The notes: generated from the sequence alone by a model not told the origin. 64,000 bases of DNA from Rhodopseudomonas telluris (GCF_042432815.1 NZ_JBHLWM010000008.1:310001-374000); one strand, 5' to 3'. Positions 18,883-27,924 are shown, counted from the stretch's first letter. Translations and numbers: made by a program.

Positions 18883-19559
18883 GATCGTCCCAGGCGGGGG
18901 TGGCTCGTGCCTGCCCATCATCGCCCAGCGAACATCGCAAGCAAAGACCGTCGCGGGGGCGGTCCGCGCGTTCCCTTGGGAAGCAGCTGTGTCTCGCGGA
19001 TGGTTCCCATCGAAAGAATTGAGCTTGGTTAGTCAGGTCAGGATCGACTGTCGTTGGTAATCGAGTAATTGATTGCAGCGACGCAGTGCCGTTATGGCGA
19101 TGACGGTGTCGATTGAGATGAGCGTGAGGGGCAGAATTGAACTACACGGGCGCGTGACGCGAAAATAGCCGCGGCGTCGCTTTCATCCAGACAGTGTGTT
19201 CATCGCTATTTTCTTGCGTGGCTCGACTCCGCATAGTTGGGACGGCATCATTCTCCGCGGTGGTCACTACCCTGGGCTCTCGTGATCGCACGGGCGGAGA
19301 TGTCGACCCATGATGGTTGCCGACGACGCTTGTGTTGCCGTCGCGTGCGCCTCTCGCAGGCTCGGACCGGATAGACTTCCGGCGCTTCTGCGACAGGTGC
19401 GAACGGCGGCGCGGAGCCCGGGGGCTTTTTGTCGGCTGAGATGTTCCGGCGGATCTCGCCATTCTACGTCGTCTGGTTCGGCCATGCCCATCGTGACGAA
19501 GACAAGCGCTCGCTTGGCACCGCGCCGGCGAACTCGCAATCCTGATCCAGGAGGACCTG
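18883..19559. other. divergent intergenic region before the ABC transporter/mar locus
   Basis: About 680 bp between the HisC-like gene (minus) and the ABC substrate-binding protein gene (plus). No coding region is convincing. It should hold the promoter for 19560 onward and for the aminotransferase. AT-rich spots lie at about 19035-19070 and 19160-19215. I could not recognise a riboswitch or a clear sigma-54 element. Confidence 0.4.
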
Positions 19560-20588
19560 ATGTCCCGATCCAAATCCAAGAGTGGTGTGTCCCGTCGCAC
19601 GTTGTTGAGGGCGACCGGCGCGGCTGGCCTCGTGGCGTCGGCCGGCGCCGTGACCAGCAACATCTTTTCGCCGGCGATCGCAGGTCCGGCGCCGAAGGTG
19701 CGGCTGGCCTGGACCGAGGTTGCGGCGTGCCACTCGCCGCTCGGGTTCGGCGTCGCCAAGGGGCTCTACGCCAAGCACAATCTCGACGTCGAACTGTTCT
19801 TTCAGGGCGCCAGCGGCCAGACGCTGATCCAGGCGCTTGCCACCGGCAAGGCCGACGTCGGCGCGGGGCTGATCGGCGACTGGCTGAAGCCGCTGGAGCA
19901 GGGCTTCGACGTCAAGCTGTTCGTCGGCTCGCACGGCGGCTGTCAACGGCTGCTGGCTTCGCAGGCCTCGGGCATCAAGGACATCGCCAGCGTCAAGGGC
20001 AAGACCATTGCCAGCTACGACGTAGTGTCGCCGCCGAAGGTGGCGTTCCAGGTCACGCTGGCGAAGGCCGGCATCGATCCGGAAAACGACGTCACCTGGA
20101 AGGTGGTGCCGTTCGATCTGGTCGGCGAGGCGGTGAATCGCGGCGACGCCGACATCGCGGCGCAGCTCGATCCGTGGGCGTTCTCGATCGAGAAGAAATT
20201 CAATCTGGTGAAGATCGCCGACACCCAGACCGGCGTGTATGAGGGCCACACCTGCTGCGTGCTCGGCGCCAACGGCCCGTTCCTGAAGGCCAACAAGGAT
20301 GCGGTACGCCGGCTCGCCGAGGCCAATATCGAGGTTTACGACTACGTCGCCGGTCATGTCGAAGAAACGGCGAAGTGGTATCTCGACGAATTGAAGCCCG
20401 CCGGCCTGACGCTCGCCGAGCTCACCGAGATCCTCGGCTCCTTCGTGCTGCACAACCATCCGATCGGGCAGCCGCTGGTCGATCAGATTCGCAAGACCTC
20501 GGAAGATCTTAAGCTGGTCAAGGTGCTGGATTCCTCCACGGATCCGACGGCCTTCGCCGAGCGCGTCACCGTCAATCTGCTGGCCTGA
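19560..20588 (+). CDS. ABC transporter substrate-binding protein, taurine/sulfonate type, Tat-exported
   Basis: A protein of 342 residues with AGGAGG seven bases before ATG. The N-terminus carries a twin-arginine signal (SRRTLLRATGA) followed by a hydrophobic stretch. The mature part is an SsuA/TauA/NMT1-type periplasmic binding protein: 'FGVAKGLYAKHNLDVELFF', 'LIQALATGKADVGAGLIGDW' and 'LKGKT'-like lobe motifs. It is the first gene of a run that leads through permease and ATPase to the nitrogenase-like genes. The likely role is to bring in an organosulfur compound for the reductase downstream. The ligand is inferred from context, not seen. Confidence 0.88.
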   Translation: MSRSKSKSGVSRRTLLRATGAAGLVASAGAVTSNIFSPAIAGPAPKVRLAWTEVAACHSPLGFGVAKGLYAKHNLDVELFFQGASGQTLIQALATGKADVGAGLIGDWLKPLEQGFDVKLFVGSHGGCQRLLASQASGIKDIASVKGKTIASYDVVSPPKVAFQVTLAKAGIDPENDVTWKVVPFDLVGEAVNRGDADIAAQLDPWAFSIEKKFNLVKIADTQTGVYEGHTCCVLGANGPFLKANKDAVRRLAEANIEVYDYVAGHVEETAKWYLDELKPAGLTLAELTEILGSFVLHNHPIGQPLVDQIRKTSEDLKLVKVLDSSTDPTAFAERVTVNLLA

Positions 20589-20598
20589 GATCGCTGCG

Positions 20599-21597
20599 AT
20601 GACCGATGCGGTGCAGACGAACGGCGAGGGCGCGATCGCGGCCCGCGTCCCGCTCTTTCCAGGGCTATGGCGAGACGGCCTGTTGGCCGGCTTATCCTGG
20701 TTTGCCGCGAGCGTCGTGACGGTGAGCCTGCCGGATGTCGTACCGTGGGGCAGTGGACAACTGTTCGCTGCGATCACGGGCGGCATCGCGGCGGCTTTGG
20801 TCGTGCTGGCGCTGGTCGCGCATAGGCTGGGGCGCGTTGGCGAGGTGTTGATCCACTACGGCCCGTGGCTGATCGCGATCGGGATCTGGCTGGCGCTGTG
20901 GGAATTCGTCACCGCGAAGTTCGGCTGGCTGCCGAAGCCGTTCTTCTCGCCGCCGCACGGGCTTCTGAATGTCTACGTCACCGACGGCCAGCGGCTGCTG
21001 ATCTGCATCGGCTATACGCTGCGGCTGTGGGCGCTCGGCTTCCTGTCCGGAATCGTCGTCGGCTACGTTGTCGGCGTCGCGCTCGGCTGGTCGAAGCGGT
21101 TCAGCTATTGGGGCATGCCATTGTTGAAGCTGATCGGCCCGGTACCGGCGACGGCGTGGATTCCCTGCACGTTCTATTTCTTTCCGACGACCTTCGGCGC
21201 CAGCATCTTCATCGTCGTGCTCGCCTCCGGCATTCCGGTGGCCATCCTGACCGCCTCCGGCGTCGGCTCGGTCAATCGGGCGTTCTACGACGTCGGCCGT
21301 ATCCTCGGTGCCGACAATCGCTACCTCATCCGCCGCGTCGCGATTCCGGCCGCGATGCCGCATGTGTTCGTCGGCCTGTTCATGGCGCTGTACTATTCGT
21401 TCGCCGTGTTGGTGGTGGCCGAAATGCTCGGCGCCAAATACGGGCTCGGCTGGTACATCCAGTTCCAGACGGCGTATTCGGGCTACGCCAACGTCTACGC
21501 GGCGCTGTTGATCATGGCGTTGCTGTGTGCGGGCATCATCCGGCTGCTGTTCGTCGTTCGCGATCGCCTGCTCGGCTGGCAGCAAGGGTTCATCTGA
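20599..21597 (+). CDS. ABC transporter permease, taurine/sulfonate type
   Basis: A protein of 332 residues. The C-terminal two thirds are a SsuC/TauC-type BPD_transp_1 domain, with five to six helices and the ATPase-contact EAA loop at 'RRVAIPAAMPHVFVGL' near residue 250. The N-terminal 100 residues add two or three hydrophobic helices ('LFAAITGGIAAALVVLALV' and neighbours) that ordinary SsuC proteins of about 260 residues lack. It starts 10 bp after the binding-protein gene, and its stop overlaps the ATPase start by 1 bp. Confidence 0.9.
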   Translation: MTDAVQTNGEGAIAARVPLFPGLWRDGLLAGLSWFAASVVTVSLPDVVPWGSGQLFAAITGGIAAALVVLALVAHRLGRVGEVLIHYGPWLIAIGIWLALWEFVTAKFGWLPKPFFSPPHGLLNVYVTDGQRLLICIGYTLRLWALGFLSGIVVGYVVGVALGWSKRFSYWGMPLLKLIGPVPATAWIPCTFYFFPTTFGASIFIVVLASGIPVAILTASGVGSVNRAFYDVGRILGADNRYLIRRVAIPAAMPHVFVGLFMALYYSFAVLVVAEMLGAKYGLGWYIQFQTAYSGYANVYAALLIMALLCAGIIRLLFVVRDRLLGWQQGFI

Positions 21598-22409
21598 TGA
21601 CGGGCACAGCTTTCGTCGAGGCGGAGATTGCGGCGTCCGCGATTGCGGACGTGGCGCCATCCGGCATGGCGGTGGACATCCGCGGGGTCAGCCATCAGTT
21701 CAACCTGTCAGGATCGGTGCTTCCTGTTCTCGAAGCGGTCGATTTCAGCGTCGCGCCCGGCGAATTCGTCGCGCTGCTCGGGCCGTCGGGATGCGGCAAG
21801 TCGACCTTGCTGCGGCTGATCGCGGGGCTGGAGCCGCCGTCGAGCGGCGCGATCCTCGCGGACGGCGACGCGGTGGTCCGGCCTGATCCGTCGCGCAATC
21901 TGGTGTTTCAGGACCCGACGTTGTTTCCCTGGGCCACCGTCTGGAACAACGTCGCCACCGGGCTCGAGGCGCGCGGGGTGCTGAAGCAGCAGCGTGGGCG
22001 GGTCGACGAGGCGCTGGCGCTGGTTGAACTCGGCGGCTTCGCCGGCGCCTATCCGCATCAACTCTCCGGCGGCATGGCGCAGCGTGCCTCGCTGGCGCGC
22101 GCGCTGGTCAATGATCCGTCGCTGCTGTTGCTCGACGAGCCGCTCGGCAAACTGGATTCGCTGACGCGACTGACTTTGCAGGCCGAGCTGGTCCGGCTGT
22201 GGCAACGCAACGGCTTCACCGCGTTGCTGGTCACCCACGACGTCGAGGAGGCGCTGCTGCTGACATCGCGCATCATCGTGTTCAGCGAGCGGCCGGCGCG
22301 GATCAAGGCGGAGTTCGCCTTCGACGAGCCCTATCCGCGGCGGCGCGACGATCCGGAATTGATCGATCTGCGGCGGCGCATTCTGGCTACGCTCGGCCTC
22401 GCCACGTGA
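21597..22409 (+). CDS. ABC transporter ATP-binding protein, taurine/sulfonate type
   Basis: A protein of 270 residues. It has Walker A GPSGCGKST (near 63), Q-loop 'LVFQDPTLFPW', signature LSGGMAQR (near 160), Walker B LLLLDEPLG, and H-loop 'VTHDVEEALLL'. It belongs to the SsuB/TauB group. The signature reads LSGGM instead of LSGGQ, which is common in this group. About 20 extra N-terminal residues precede the ABC domain. The start ATG 21597 overlaps the permease stop, which fits fixed subunit stoichiometry. It completes the importer encoded before the mar-like genes. Confidence 0.93.
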   Translation: MTGTAFVEAEIAASAIADVAPSGMAVDIRGVSHQFNLSGSVLPVLEAVDFSVAPGEFVALLGPSGCGKSTLLRLIAGLEPPSSGAILADGDAVVRPDPSRNLVFQDPTLFPWATVWNNVATGLEARGVLKQQRGRVDEALALVELGGFAGAYPHQLSGGMAQRASLARALVNDPSLLLLDEPLGKLDSLTRLTLQAELVRLWQRNGFTALLVTHDVEEALLLTSRIIVFSERPARIKAEFAFDEPYPRRRDDPELIDLRRRILATLGLAT

Positions 22410-22416
22410 GGCCGTC

Positions 22417-22704
22417 GTGAGGCGCGTGGGCAAAGTTCTTCTCGCCGCCGGGGCACTCGTTTTGCTGGTCGCGGTCGCTTGGTGGTGGCTGACCTATGCG
22501 GACGTGGTGCAATACACCTATCTCAGTGCACCGGAAGCGGCCGCCTGTCTGGTCGGTCGCTCGGGCGTCTGCGATCTCGCACGCTCGCTGTGCCGTGGGT
22601 CGCATCCCGCAGCGATCGCTGCCTATTGGTGGGGGACGTTCTGGATCGGAGTCGGTGTTGCATCGGCGGGCCTCAGTCTCGCCGGCGCGAAACGCGCACC
22701 GTGA
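22417..22704 (+). CDS. small two-helix membrane protein
   Basis: A protein of 95 residues from GTG 22417, only 7 bp after the ATPase stop. Two hydrophobic helices, about 7-26 (VLLAAGALVLLVAVAWWW) and 68-88, flank a hydrophilic loop with three Cys residues ('CLVGRSGVCDLARSLC'). I do not recognise the family. The spacing puts it in the transporter operon. A small accessory subunit or a thiol-bearing membrane factor for the downstream system is conceivable, but nothing proves it. Confidence 0.6.
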   Translation: MRRVGKVLLAAGALVLLVAVAWWWLTYADVVQYTYLSAPEAAACLVGRSGVCDLARSLCRGSHPAAIAAYWWGTFWIGVGVASAGLSLAGAKRAP

Positions 22705-22844
22705 TCGTCGGCCGGCATTGCTGCGGCCGGCAAGTACATACCGCAAGACCTCAATCATAGCATCGATCAGTTGCGCGGGCGGTTGCAGGAGAAAACGCGT
22801 CATGCATCCGCGCGCACTATGAAAGCCAATCCTCGGATGAATGA

Positions 22845-22856
22845 GATACGAGTATC
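22845..22856. promoter_or_regulatory. candidate operator GATAC-GA-GTATC upstream of the NifB-like gene
   Basis: A perfect 5-bp inverted repeat with a 2-bp spacer, in the 225-bp gap before the radical-SAM gene. It lies 74 bp upstream of the chosen ATG. The surrounding stretch (22830-22880) is AT-rich and promoter-like. Known mar genes are switched on by sulfur limitation through a LysR-type regulator, and this is a reasonable site for such control. No regulator gene lies nearby. Confidence 0.35.
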
Positions 22857-22929
22857 GATAGTGTTTGATTAGTTGTGTGGCGGTCGATCGCTCATTGCAA
22901 ACGATCGTCAAGGAATCGCGAAACAGCAT

Positions 22930-23892
22930 ATGGACAGTGCGTCGAACTCGATTACAGGCACGACCGCGGCAGCGAGTGCCTGTCCGGCGCAAGCGATGCG
23001 CATGGCGGCGTCCACGCCGGCGTTTCCCGCATTGGAAGGCCGCCATCCCTGTTTCAGCACCACGGCCGAGGGGCATTCGCGCAGCGCGCGGCTGCATCTG
23101 CCGGTCAGCCCAGGCTGCAATATCGATTGCGCCTTCTGCATTCGCGATTTCAATCGGCGCGACCAGCGACCCGGCGTCGCGACGCGGTTGCTGACGCCGG
23201 AGCAGGCGGTCGACATCGTCGAGCGTGCGCTCGAACTCTGTCCGACGATCAATGTGGTCGGCATCGCGGGGCCGGGCGATCCGCTGGCGACGCCGCACGC
23301 GTTGCGCACCTTTGCCTTGGTGCACGAGCGCTGGCCCGAACTGGTGCTGTGCCTGTCGACCAATGGCCTGATGCTGCCGGAACGGATCGACGCGATCGCC
23401 GCGGTCGGCGTCTCGACGCTGACGGTGACGGTGAATTCGATCGATCCGCAGATCCAGGCGCGGATCACGCCGAAGATCGCCTGGCAGCGCAAGCGCGTCG
23501 ACGGCGTTGCCGCCGCCGAGCGGCTGATCGCCAACCAGCTCGACGGCATCGCCCGTGCCGCGGCGCTCGGCCTCACCATCAAGATCAACACCGTGCTGAT
23601 CCCGACGGTGAACGATCACCACATCGGCGCGATCGCCGCGCGCGTGGCCGCGGCCGGCGCGCATCTGATCAACATCATCCCGCTGATCCCGCAACACGGC
23701 TTTGCGCACCTGCCGGCGCCCGGAATGATCGCGCGCTACGCCGCCCGCACCGCGGCCGAGCAGCATCTGCGCGTGTTCACCCATTGCCAGCGCTGCCGCG
23801 CCGATGCCTGCGGCATCCCCGGCGTCAGCGACTACGCCGCGGAGCTTTATGGCGACGGCCTCAGCGCCGAGCCGACCTTTTCACACGGCTGA
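22930..23892 (+). CDS. marB: NifB-like radical SAM protein (cofactor assembly), marB-like
   Basis: Radical SAM enzyme of 320 residues. The 4Fe-4S motif CNIDCAFC (CxxxCxxC) lies near residue 60, the GPGDPL and 'TVNSIDPQIQARITPKIAW' segments are as in NifB, and the C-terminal 'HCQRCRADACGIPG' matches the NifB tail that binds a further cluster. NifB proteins fuse Fe-S clusters and insert a carbide to make NifB-co. Here the product should feed the NifDK-like enzyme encoded downstream. It lacks the NifX-like extension of long NifB proteins. ATG 22930 is chosen; a TTG at 22873 is in frame without a ribosome site. It is followed 35 bp later by the NifH-like gene. Confidence 0.8.
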   Translation: MDSASNSITGTTAAASACPAQAMRMAASTPAFPALEGRHPCFSTTAEGHSRSARLHLPVSPGCNIDCAFCIRDFNRRDQRPGVATRLLTPEQAVDIVERALELCPTINVVGIAGPGDPLATPHALRTFALVHERWPELVLCLSTNGLMLPERIDAIAAVGVSTLTVTVNSIDPQIQARITPKIAWQRKRVDGVAAAERLIANQLDGIARAAALGLTIKINTVLIPTVNDHHIGAIAARVAAAGAHLINIIPLIPQHGFAHLPAPGMIARYAARTAAEQHLRVFTHCQRCRADACGIPGVSDYAAELYGDGLSAEPTFSHG

Positions 23893-23927
23893 GGCCGATC
23901 ACCCGACGTCCAAATGGAGAAGCCGAC

Positions 23928-24803
23928 ATGGCCAGACAACTCAAACAGATCGCGATCTACGGCAAGGGTGGAATCGGCAAGTCGACCACGACGTCGAACA
24001 TCAGCGCCGCGCTGGCGGAGGCCGGCTACAAGGTGATGCAGTTCGGTGCCGATCCCAAGGCCGATTCCACCAACACGTTGCGCGGCGGCGAGTACATCCC
24101 GTCGGTGCTCGATCTGCTGGCCGAACGGCGGCGGGTCGATGCCTATGAGGCGATCTTCGAAGGCTTCGGCGGCATCTATTGCGTCGAGGCCGGCGGCCCG
24201 CAGCCCGGCGTCGGCTGCGCCGGCCGCGGCATCATCACCGCGGTCGAGCTGCTGAAGCAGCAGCGGGTGTTCGAGGAACTGAACATCGATATCGTGATCT
24301 ACGACGTGCTGGGCGACGTGGTGTGCGGCGGCTTCGCCGTGCCGGTGCGCGAGGGCATCGCCGAGCACGTCTTCACCGTGTCGTCGTCGGACTTCATGGC
24401 GATCTACGCCGCCAACAATCTGTTCCGCGGCATCGAACGGTTCTCGAATTCCGGCGGCGCGCTGCTCGGCGGCATCATCGCCAATTCCATTAACACCGAC
24501 TTCCAGCGCGAGATCATCGACGACTTCGCCGCCCGCACCGATACCCCGATCGTCCAATACGTGCCTCGTTCGCTGACGGTGACTCAGGCCGAACTGAGCG
24601 GCCGCACGACCATCGAGGCCGCACCGCAATCGGCCCAGGCAGACGTCTATCGCCAGCTCGCCAGGCGCATTGCCGAGCACGCTGACTCCAAGGTGCCGAC
24701 GCCGCTCAATCCGCAGCAATTGCGCGAATGGTCGGCGCGCTGGGCCGATCATCTGGTTGCGGCGGAGCGCGCGGAAGCCGAGCGCAACCGCGAGATCGCT
24801 TAA
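23928..24803 (+). CDS. marH: NifH-like reductase ATPase, marH-like
   Basis: Homodimeric ATP-dependent 4Fe-4S reductase, 291 residues, start ATG 23928 with GGAGA upstream. The P-loop GKGGIGKSTT is at residues 11-20, 'GADPKADST' is switch I, and the two cluster cysteines lie in GVGCAGRG (near 98) and DVLGDVVCGGF (near 133). It also keeps the Arg after the first Cys that can be ADP-ribosylated in NifH. The C-terminus is longer and more charged than in NifH. It should deliver electrons to the MarDK-like complex encoded next. BchL/ChlL identity is unlikely because the downstream subunits and the NifB-like partner differ from the protochlorophyllide-reductase set. Confidence 0.85.
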   Translation: MARQLKQIAIYGKGGIGKSTTTSNISAALAEAGYKVMQFGADPKADSTNTLRGGEYIPSVLDLLAERRRVDAYEAIFEGFGGIYCVEAGGPQPGVGCAGRGIITAVELLKQQRVFEELNIDIVIYDVLGDVVCGGFAVPVREGIAEHVFTVSSSDFMAIYAANNLFRGIERFSNSGGALLGGIIANSINTDFQREIIDDFAARTDTPIVQYVPRSLTVTQAELSGRTTIEAAPQSAQADVYRQLARRIAEHADSKVPTPLNPQQLREWSARWADHLVAAERAEAERNREIA

Positions 24804-24867
24804 TGGCGCCGTTCGTGCCCGACCGGCGCGAGCGATTGCCTTTCCTTGTTCGAGCGGAGCATCCTCG

Positions 24868-26379
24868 ATGACCCTCAATCTCAAGACCTCGACTGTTGAG
24901 ACCCGCGAGCAGCGGCTCGGTACCATCATTGGCTGGGACGGTACGGCCTCGAAGCTCGCCGATGAATCGGCGTTCTCGCGCGGCGATTGCGGCGGCTGCG
25001 GCTCCAAGGCGCGGCGGGTCTGCGAGCTCGAAGGCCCGTTCACCCAAGGGTCGGTGTGCAGCGAGCAGATGGTGGAATGCCAGGCCGGCAACATCCGCGA
25101 CGCGGTGCTGATCCAGCATTCGCCGATCGGCTGCGGCGCCGGGCAGGTGATCTACAATTCGATCTATCGCAACGGTCTGGCGATGCGCGGCCTGCCGGTG
25201 CAGAACATCCGCTTCATCTCGACCAATCTGCGCGAGCGCGACATGGTCTATGGCGGCGCCGACAAGCTCGCGGTCGCGATCCGCGCGGCGGTCGAACGGC
25301 ACGCGCCGAAGGCGGTGTTCATCGCCACCTCCTGCGCCAGCGGCATCATCGGCGACGACGTCGAAAGCGTCGCGCGCGCCGCCGAGGCGGAATTCGGCAT
25401 CCCGATCATCCCACTGCATTGCGAGGGCTTCAAATCGAAGCACTGGTCGACCGGCTTCGACGCGACCCAGCACGGCATCCTGCGCCAGATCGTGCGCAGG
25501 AACCCGGAGACCAGGCAGGACGACCTGATCAACGTCATCAATCTGTGGGGCACTGATGTGTTCACCCCGATGCTGGCCGATCTCGGGCTGCGGGTGAACT
25601 ACGTGGTCGACATGGCGACCGTCGAACAGCTCGCTCAGATGTCGGAGGCGAGGGCGACCGTCAGCTTCTGCTACACGCTCGGCACCTATCTCGCGACCGC
25701 GCTGGAGCAGGAATTCGGCGTCGAGCAGATCAAGGCGCCGCAGCCTTACGGCTTTCCCGGCACCGACGCCTGGTTGCGCGAGCTCGCCCGCGTCACCGGC
25801 CGCGAGGCGCAGGCCGAGGACTACATCGCCCGCGAGCATGCGCGGGTGAAGCCGCTGCTCGACGAGCTGCGTCCGAAGCTGAAGGGCCTCAAGGGCTATG
25901 TCGCGACCGGCTCGGCCTATTCGCATGGGCTGATCGGCGTGCTGCGCGAGATCGGCGTCGAGGTCGACGGCTCGCTCGTGTTTCACCACGACCCCGTCTA
26001 CGACAGCGAGGATCCGCGGCAGGATTCGCTCGGCCATCTGGTCGAGAACTACGGCGATGTGAGGCATTTCACCGTCGGCAACCGGCAGCAATATCAGTTC
26101 TACAATCTGCTGCAGCGGGTGAAGCCGGACTTCATCATCATCCGCCACAACGGCCTCGCGCCGCTCGCGGCGCGTCTCGGCATTCCGGCGATCCCGCTCG
26201 GCGATGAGCACCATGCGCTCGGCTATCAGGGCATGGTCAATCTCGGCGAGTCGATCCTGGCGGCGCTGCAGCACCGCAAATTCCACCAGGACATCGCGAA
26301 GCGCGTCAGCCTTCCCTACAAGCAATCCTGGCTGGCTCAGCCGGATCCGTTCGCGCTCTCCCGCGCCGCCGTCGCCTAG
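24868..26379 (+). CDS. marD: NifD-like catalytic subunit, marD-like
   Basis: A protein of 503 residues, start ATG 24868. Three candidate P-cluster cysteines appear in order: 'VCSEQMVEC', 'SPIGCGAGQ' and 'TSCASGIIGDDVE'. A further Cys in 'SFCYTLGTYLA' (near 266) aligns by eye with the FeMo-cofactor Cys of NifD, and 'LGDEHHALGYQGM' falls where NifD carries its cofactor His. Keeping both cofactor ligands argues for an active-site metal cluster made with NifB, unlike BchN or CfbD. Methylthio-alkane reductase cleaves C-S bonds of compounds such as 2-(methylthio)ethanol and dimethyl sulfide to recover sulfur. A different substrate cannot be excluded. Confidence 0.8.
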   Translation: MTLNLKTSTVETREQRLGTIIGWDGTASKLADESAFSRGDCGGCGSKARRVCELEGPFTQGSVCSEQMVECQAGNIRDAVLIQHSPIGCGAGQVIYNSIYRNGLAMRGLPVQNIRFISTNLRERDMVYGGADKLAVAIRAAVERHAPKAVFIATSCASGIIGDDVESVARAAEAEFGIPIIPLHCEGFKSKHWSTGFDATQHGILRQIVRRNPETRQDDLINVINLWGTDVFTPMLADLGLRVNYVVDMATVEQLAQMSEARATVSFCYTLGTYLATALEQEFGVEQIKAPQPYGFPGTDAWLRELARVTGREAQAEDYIAREHARVKPLLDELRPKLKGLKGYVATGSAYSHGLIGVLREIGVEVDGSLVFHHDPVYDSEDPRQDSLGHLVENYGDVRHFTVGNRQQYQFYNLLQRVKPDFIIIRHNGLAPLAARLGIPAIPLGDEHHALGYQGMVNLGESILAALQHRKFHQDIAKRVSLPYKQSWLAQPDPFALSRAAVA

Positions 26380-26390
26380 AGGACTCCGAA

Positions 26391-27773
26391 ATGGCCATCC
26401 TTGCCCTCAAATCGCGCCCGACCGAGATCACGCCGGACGCCGACAAATCCGGCCCGATCGAACTGGTGCGTTACGTCTGCGCGATCGGCGCGATGCAGAG
26501 CGCCGCCGCGATCCCGCGGGTGGTGCCGATCACCCATTGCGGCCCCGGCTGCGCCGACAAGCAATACATGAACCTCGCGTTCTACAATGGCTTCCAGGGC
26601 TCGGGTTATGGCGGCGGCCCGGTGGTGCCGTCGACCAACGCGTCGCAGCGCGAAGTGATCTTCGGCGGCGCCGACCGGCTGCGCGAACTGATCGAATCGA
26701 CCCAGCTCGTGCTCGACGCCGATCTGTTCGTGGTGCTGACCGGGTGCATCCCCGATCTTGTCGGCGACGATGTCGGCTCCGTGGTGCGCGATTTCCAGAA
26801 GAAGGGTGTGCCGATCGTCTATGCCGAAACCGGCGGCTTCCGCGGCAACAATTTCACCGGTCATGAAGCCGTGACGCAGGCAATCATCGAGCAGTATCTC
26901 GGCCCGTGGGACGGCGTGCGCGAGCAGGGCCTGGTCAATCTATGGTCGCTGCTGCCGTATCAAAACACGTTCTGGCGCGGCGATCTGGAAGAGATCAAGC
27001 GGCTGCTTGAGAGTATCGGCCTGAAGGTCAACGTGTTGTTCGGTCCGGATTCGGCGGGGCTCAGCGAGTGGCGCAACATTCCGCGCGCGCAGTTCAACCT
27101 GGTGCTGTCGCCGTGGCTCGGCCTCGCCACCGCGCAGCTGCTGGAGGAGCGTTACGACCAGCCTTATCTGCACATCCCGGTTCTGCCGATCGGTGCACGG
27201 CAGAGCGGCGAGTTCCTGCGCAAGGTCGCCGAATTCGCAGGTCTGGCGGCCGGGCCGGTCGAACAGGTGATCGCCCGCGAGGAGACGCGCTACTACAACT
27301 ACATCGACGGCTTCACGGATTTCTATTCGGAATATTGGTGGGGGCTGCCGGCGCGGTTCGCGGTGATCGGTGACAGCGCCTATAATCTGGCGCTGACGAA
27401 GTTTCTGGTGACCCAGCTCGGCCTGATCCCGGCCAAGCAGATCGTCACCGAGGATCCGCCGGTCGAACACCGCGAAGCCATTCGCGAGCAGTTCCGTGCC
27501 ATCGACCATGACGTCTCGGTCGAAATCGAGTTCGCCGAGGACAGCTATCTGATCCACGATGCGATCCGGAATGCGGGTTTCGGCCACAAGCCGCCGATCA
27601 TCTTCGGCACGACCTGGGAACGCGATCTAGTCAAGGAGATGAAGGGCTCGCTGATCGAAGTCGGTTTCCCGGCCTCCTACGAGGTGGTGCTGTCGCGCAG
27701 CTACGTCGGCTATCGCGGCGCGCTGTCGCTGCTCGAGCGGATCTACAGCACCGTCGTCAGCCACAGCGCCTGA
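26391..27773 (+). CDS. marK: NifK-like subunit, marK-like
   Basis: A protein of 460 residues, 11 bp after the NifD-like gene. The oxidoreductase/nitrogenase component I fold is evident, with three candidate P-cluster cysteines: 'YVCAIGAMQ', 'THCGPGC' and 'TGCIPDLVGDDVG'. 'ETGGFRGNNFTGHE' and 'PIGARQSGEFLRKVAEFAG' are further family segments. It lacks the long N-terminal extension of true NifK (about 520 residues), as expected for group IV nitrogenase-like proteins. It forms the D2K2 complex with the preceding gene product. A strong hairpin follows the stop, so it is the last gene of the operon. Confidence 0.8.
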   Translation: MAILALKSRPTEITPDADKSGPIELVRYVCAIGAMQSAAAIPRVVPITHCGPGCADKQYMNLAFYNGFQGSGYGGGPVVPSTNASQREVIFGGADRLRELIESTQLVLDADLFVVLTGCIPDLVGDDVGSVVRDFQKKGVPIVYAETGGFRGNNFTGHEAVTQAIIEQYLGPWDGVREQGLVNLWSLLPYQNTFWRGDLEEIKRLLESIGLKVNVLFGPDSAGLSEWRNIPRAQFNLVLSPWLGLATAQLLEERYDQPYLHIPVLPIGARQSGEFLRKVAEFAGLAAGPVEQVIAREETRYYNYIDGFTDFYSEYWWGLPARFAVIGDSAYNLALTKFLVTQLGLIPAKQIVTEDPPVEHREAIREQFRAIDHDVSVEIEFAEDSYLIHDAIRNAGFGHKPPIIFGTTWERDLVKEMKGSLIEVGFPASYEVVLSRSYVGYRGALSLLERIYSTVVSHSA

Positions 27774-27801
27774 GCGACATCGTATCAAAGACATTTCGGC
27801 A

Positions 27802-27827
27802 ATCGGCGGCGCTTCGGCGCCGCCGAT
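27802..27827 (+). terminator. terminator hairpin after the mar-like operon
   Basis: Perfect 11-bp stem ATCGGCGGCGC with a TTCG loop and its exact complement, 28 bp after the marK-like stop. UUCG is a very stable tetraloop. There is no T-run, but position and stability support termination of the operon. Confidence 0.8.
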
Positions 27828-27924
27828 ATCGGCGTTGGCGAGCGGGATCTTTCCGGGCGGGAGCCAGCTTGCTCGACCGATCATCGGCCGCGACGCCGAC
27901 GATCGAGGTTCTGGAATGCTGAAA

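Noticed and set aside
23928..27773. Light-independent protochlorophyllide reductase (bchLNB)
   Set aside because: A NifB-like radical SAM gene is part of the operon, and the NifD-like protein keeps candidate cofactor ligands that BchN lacks; no other bch genes are in the window.
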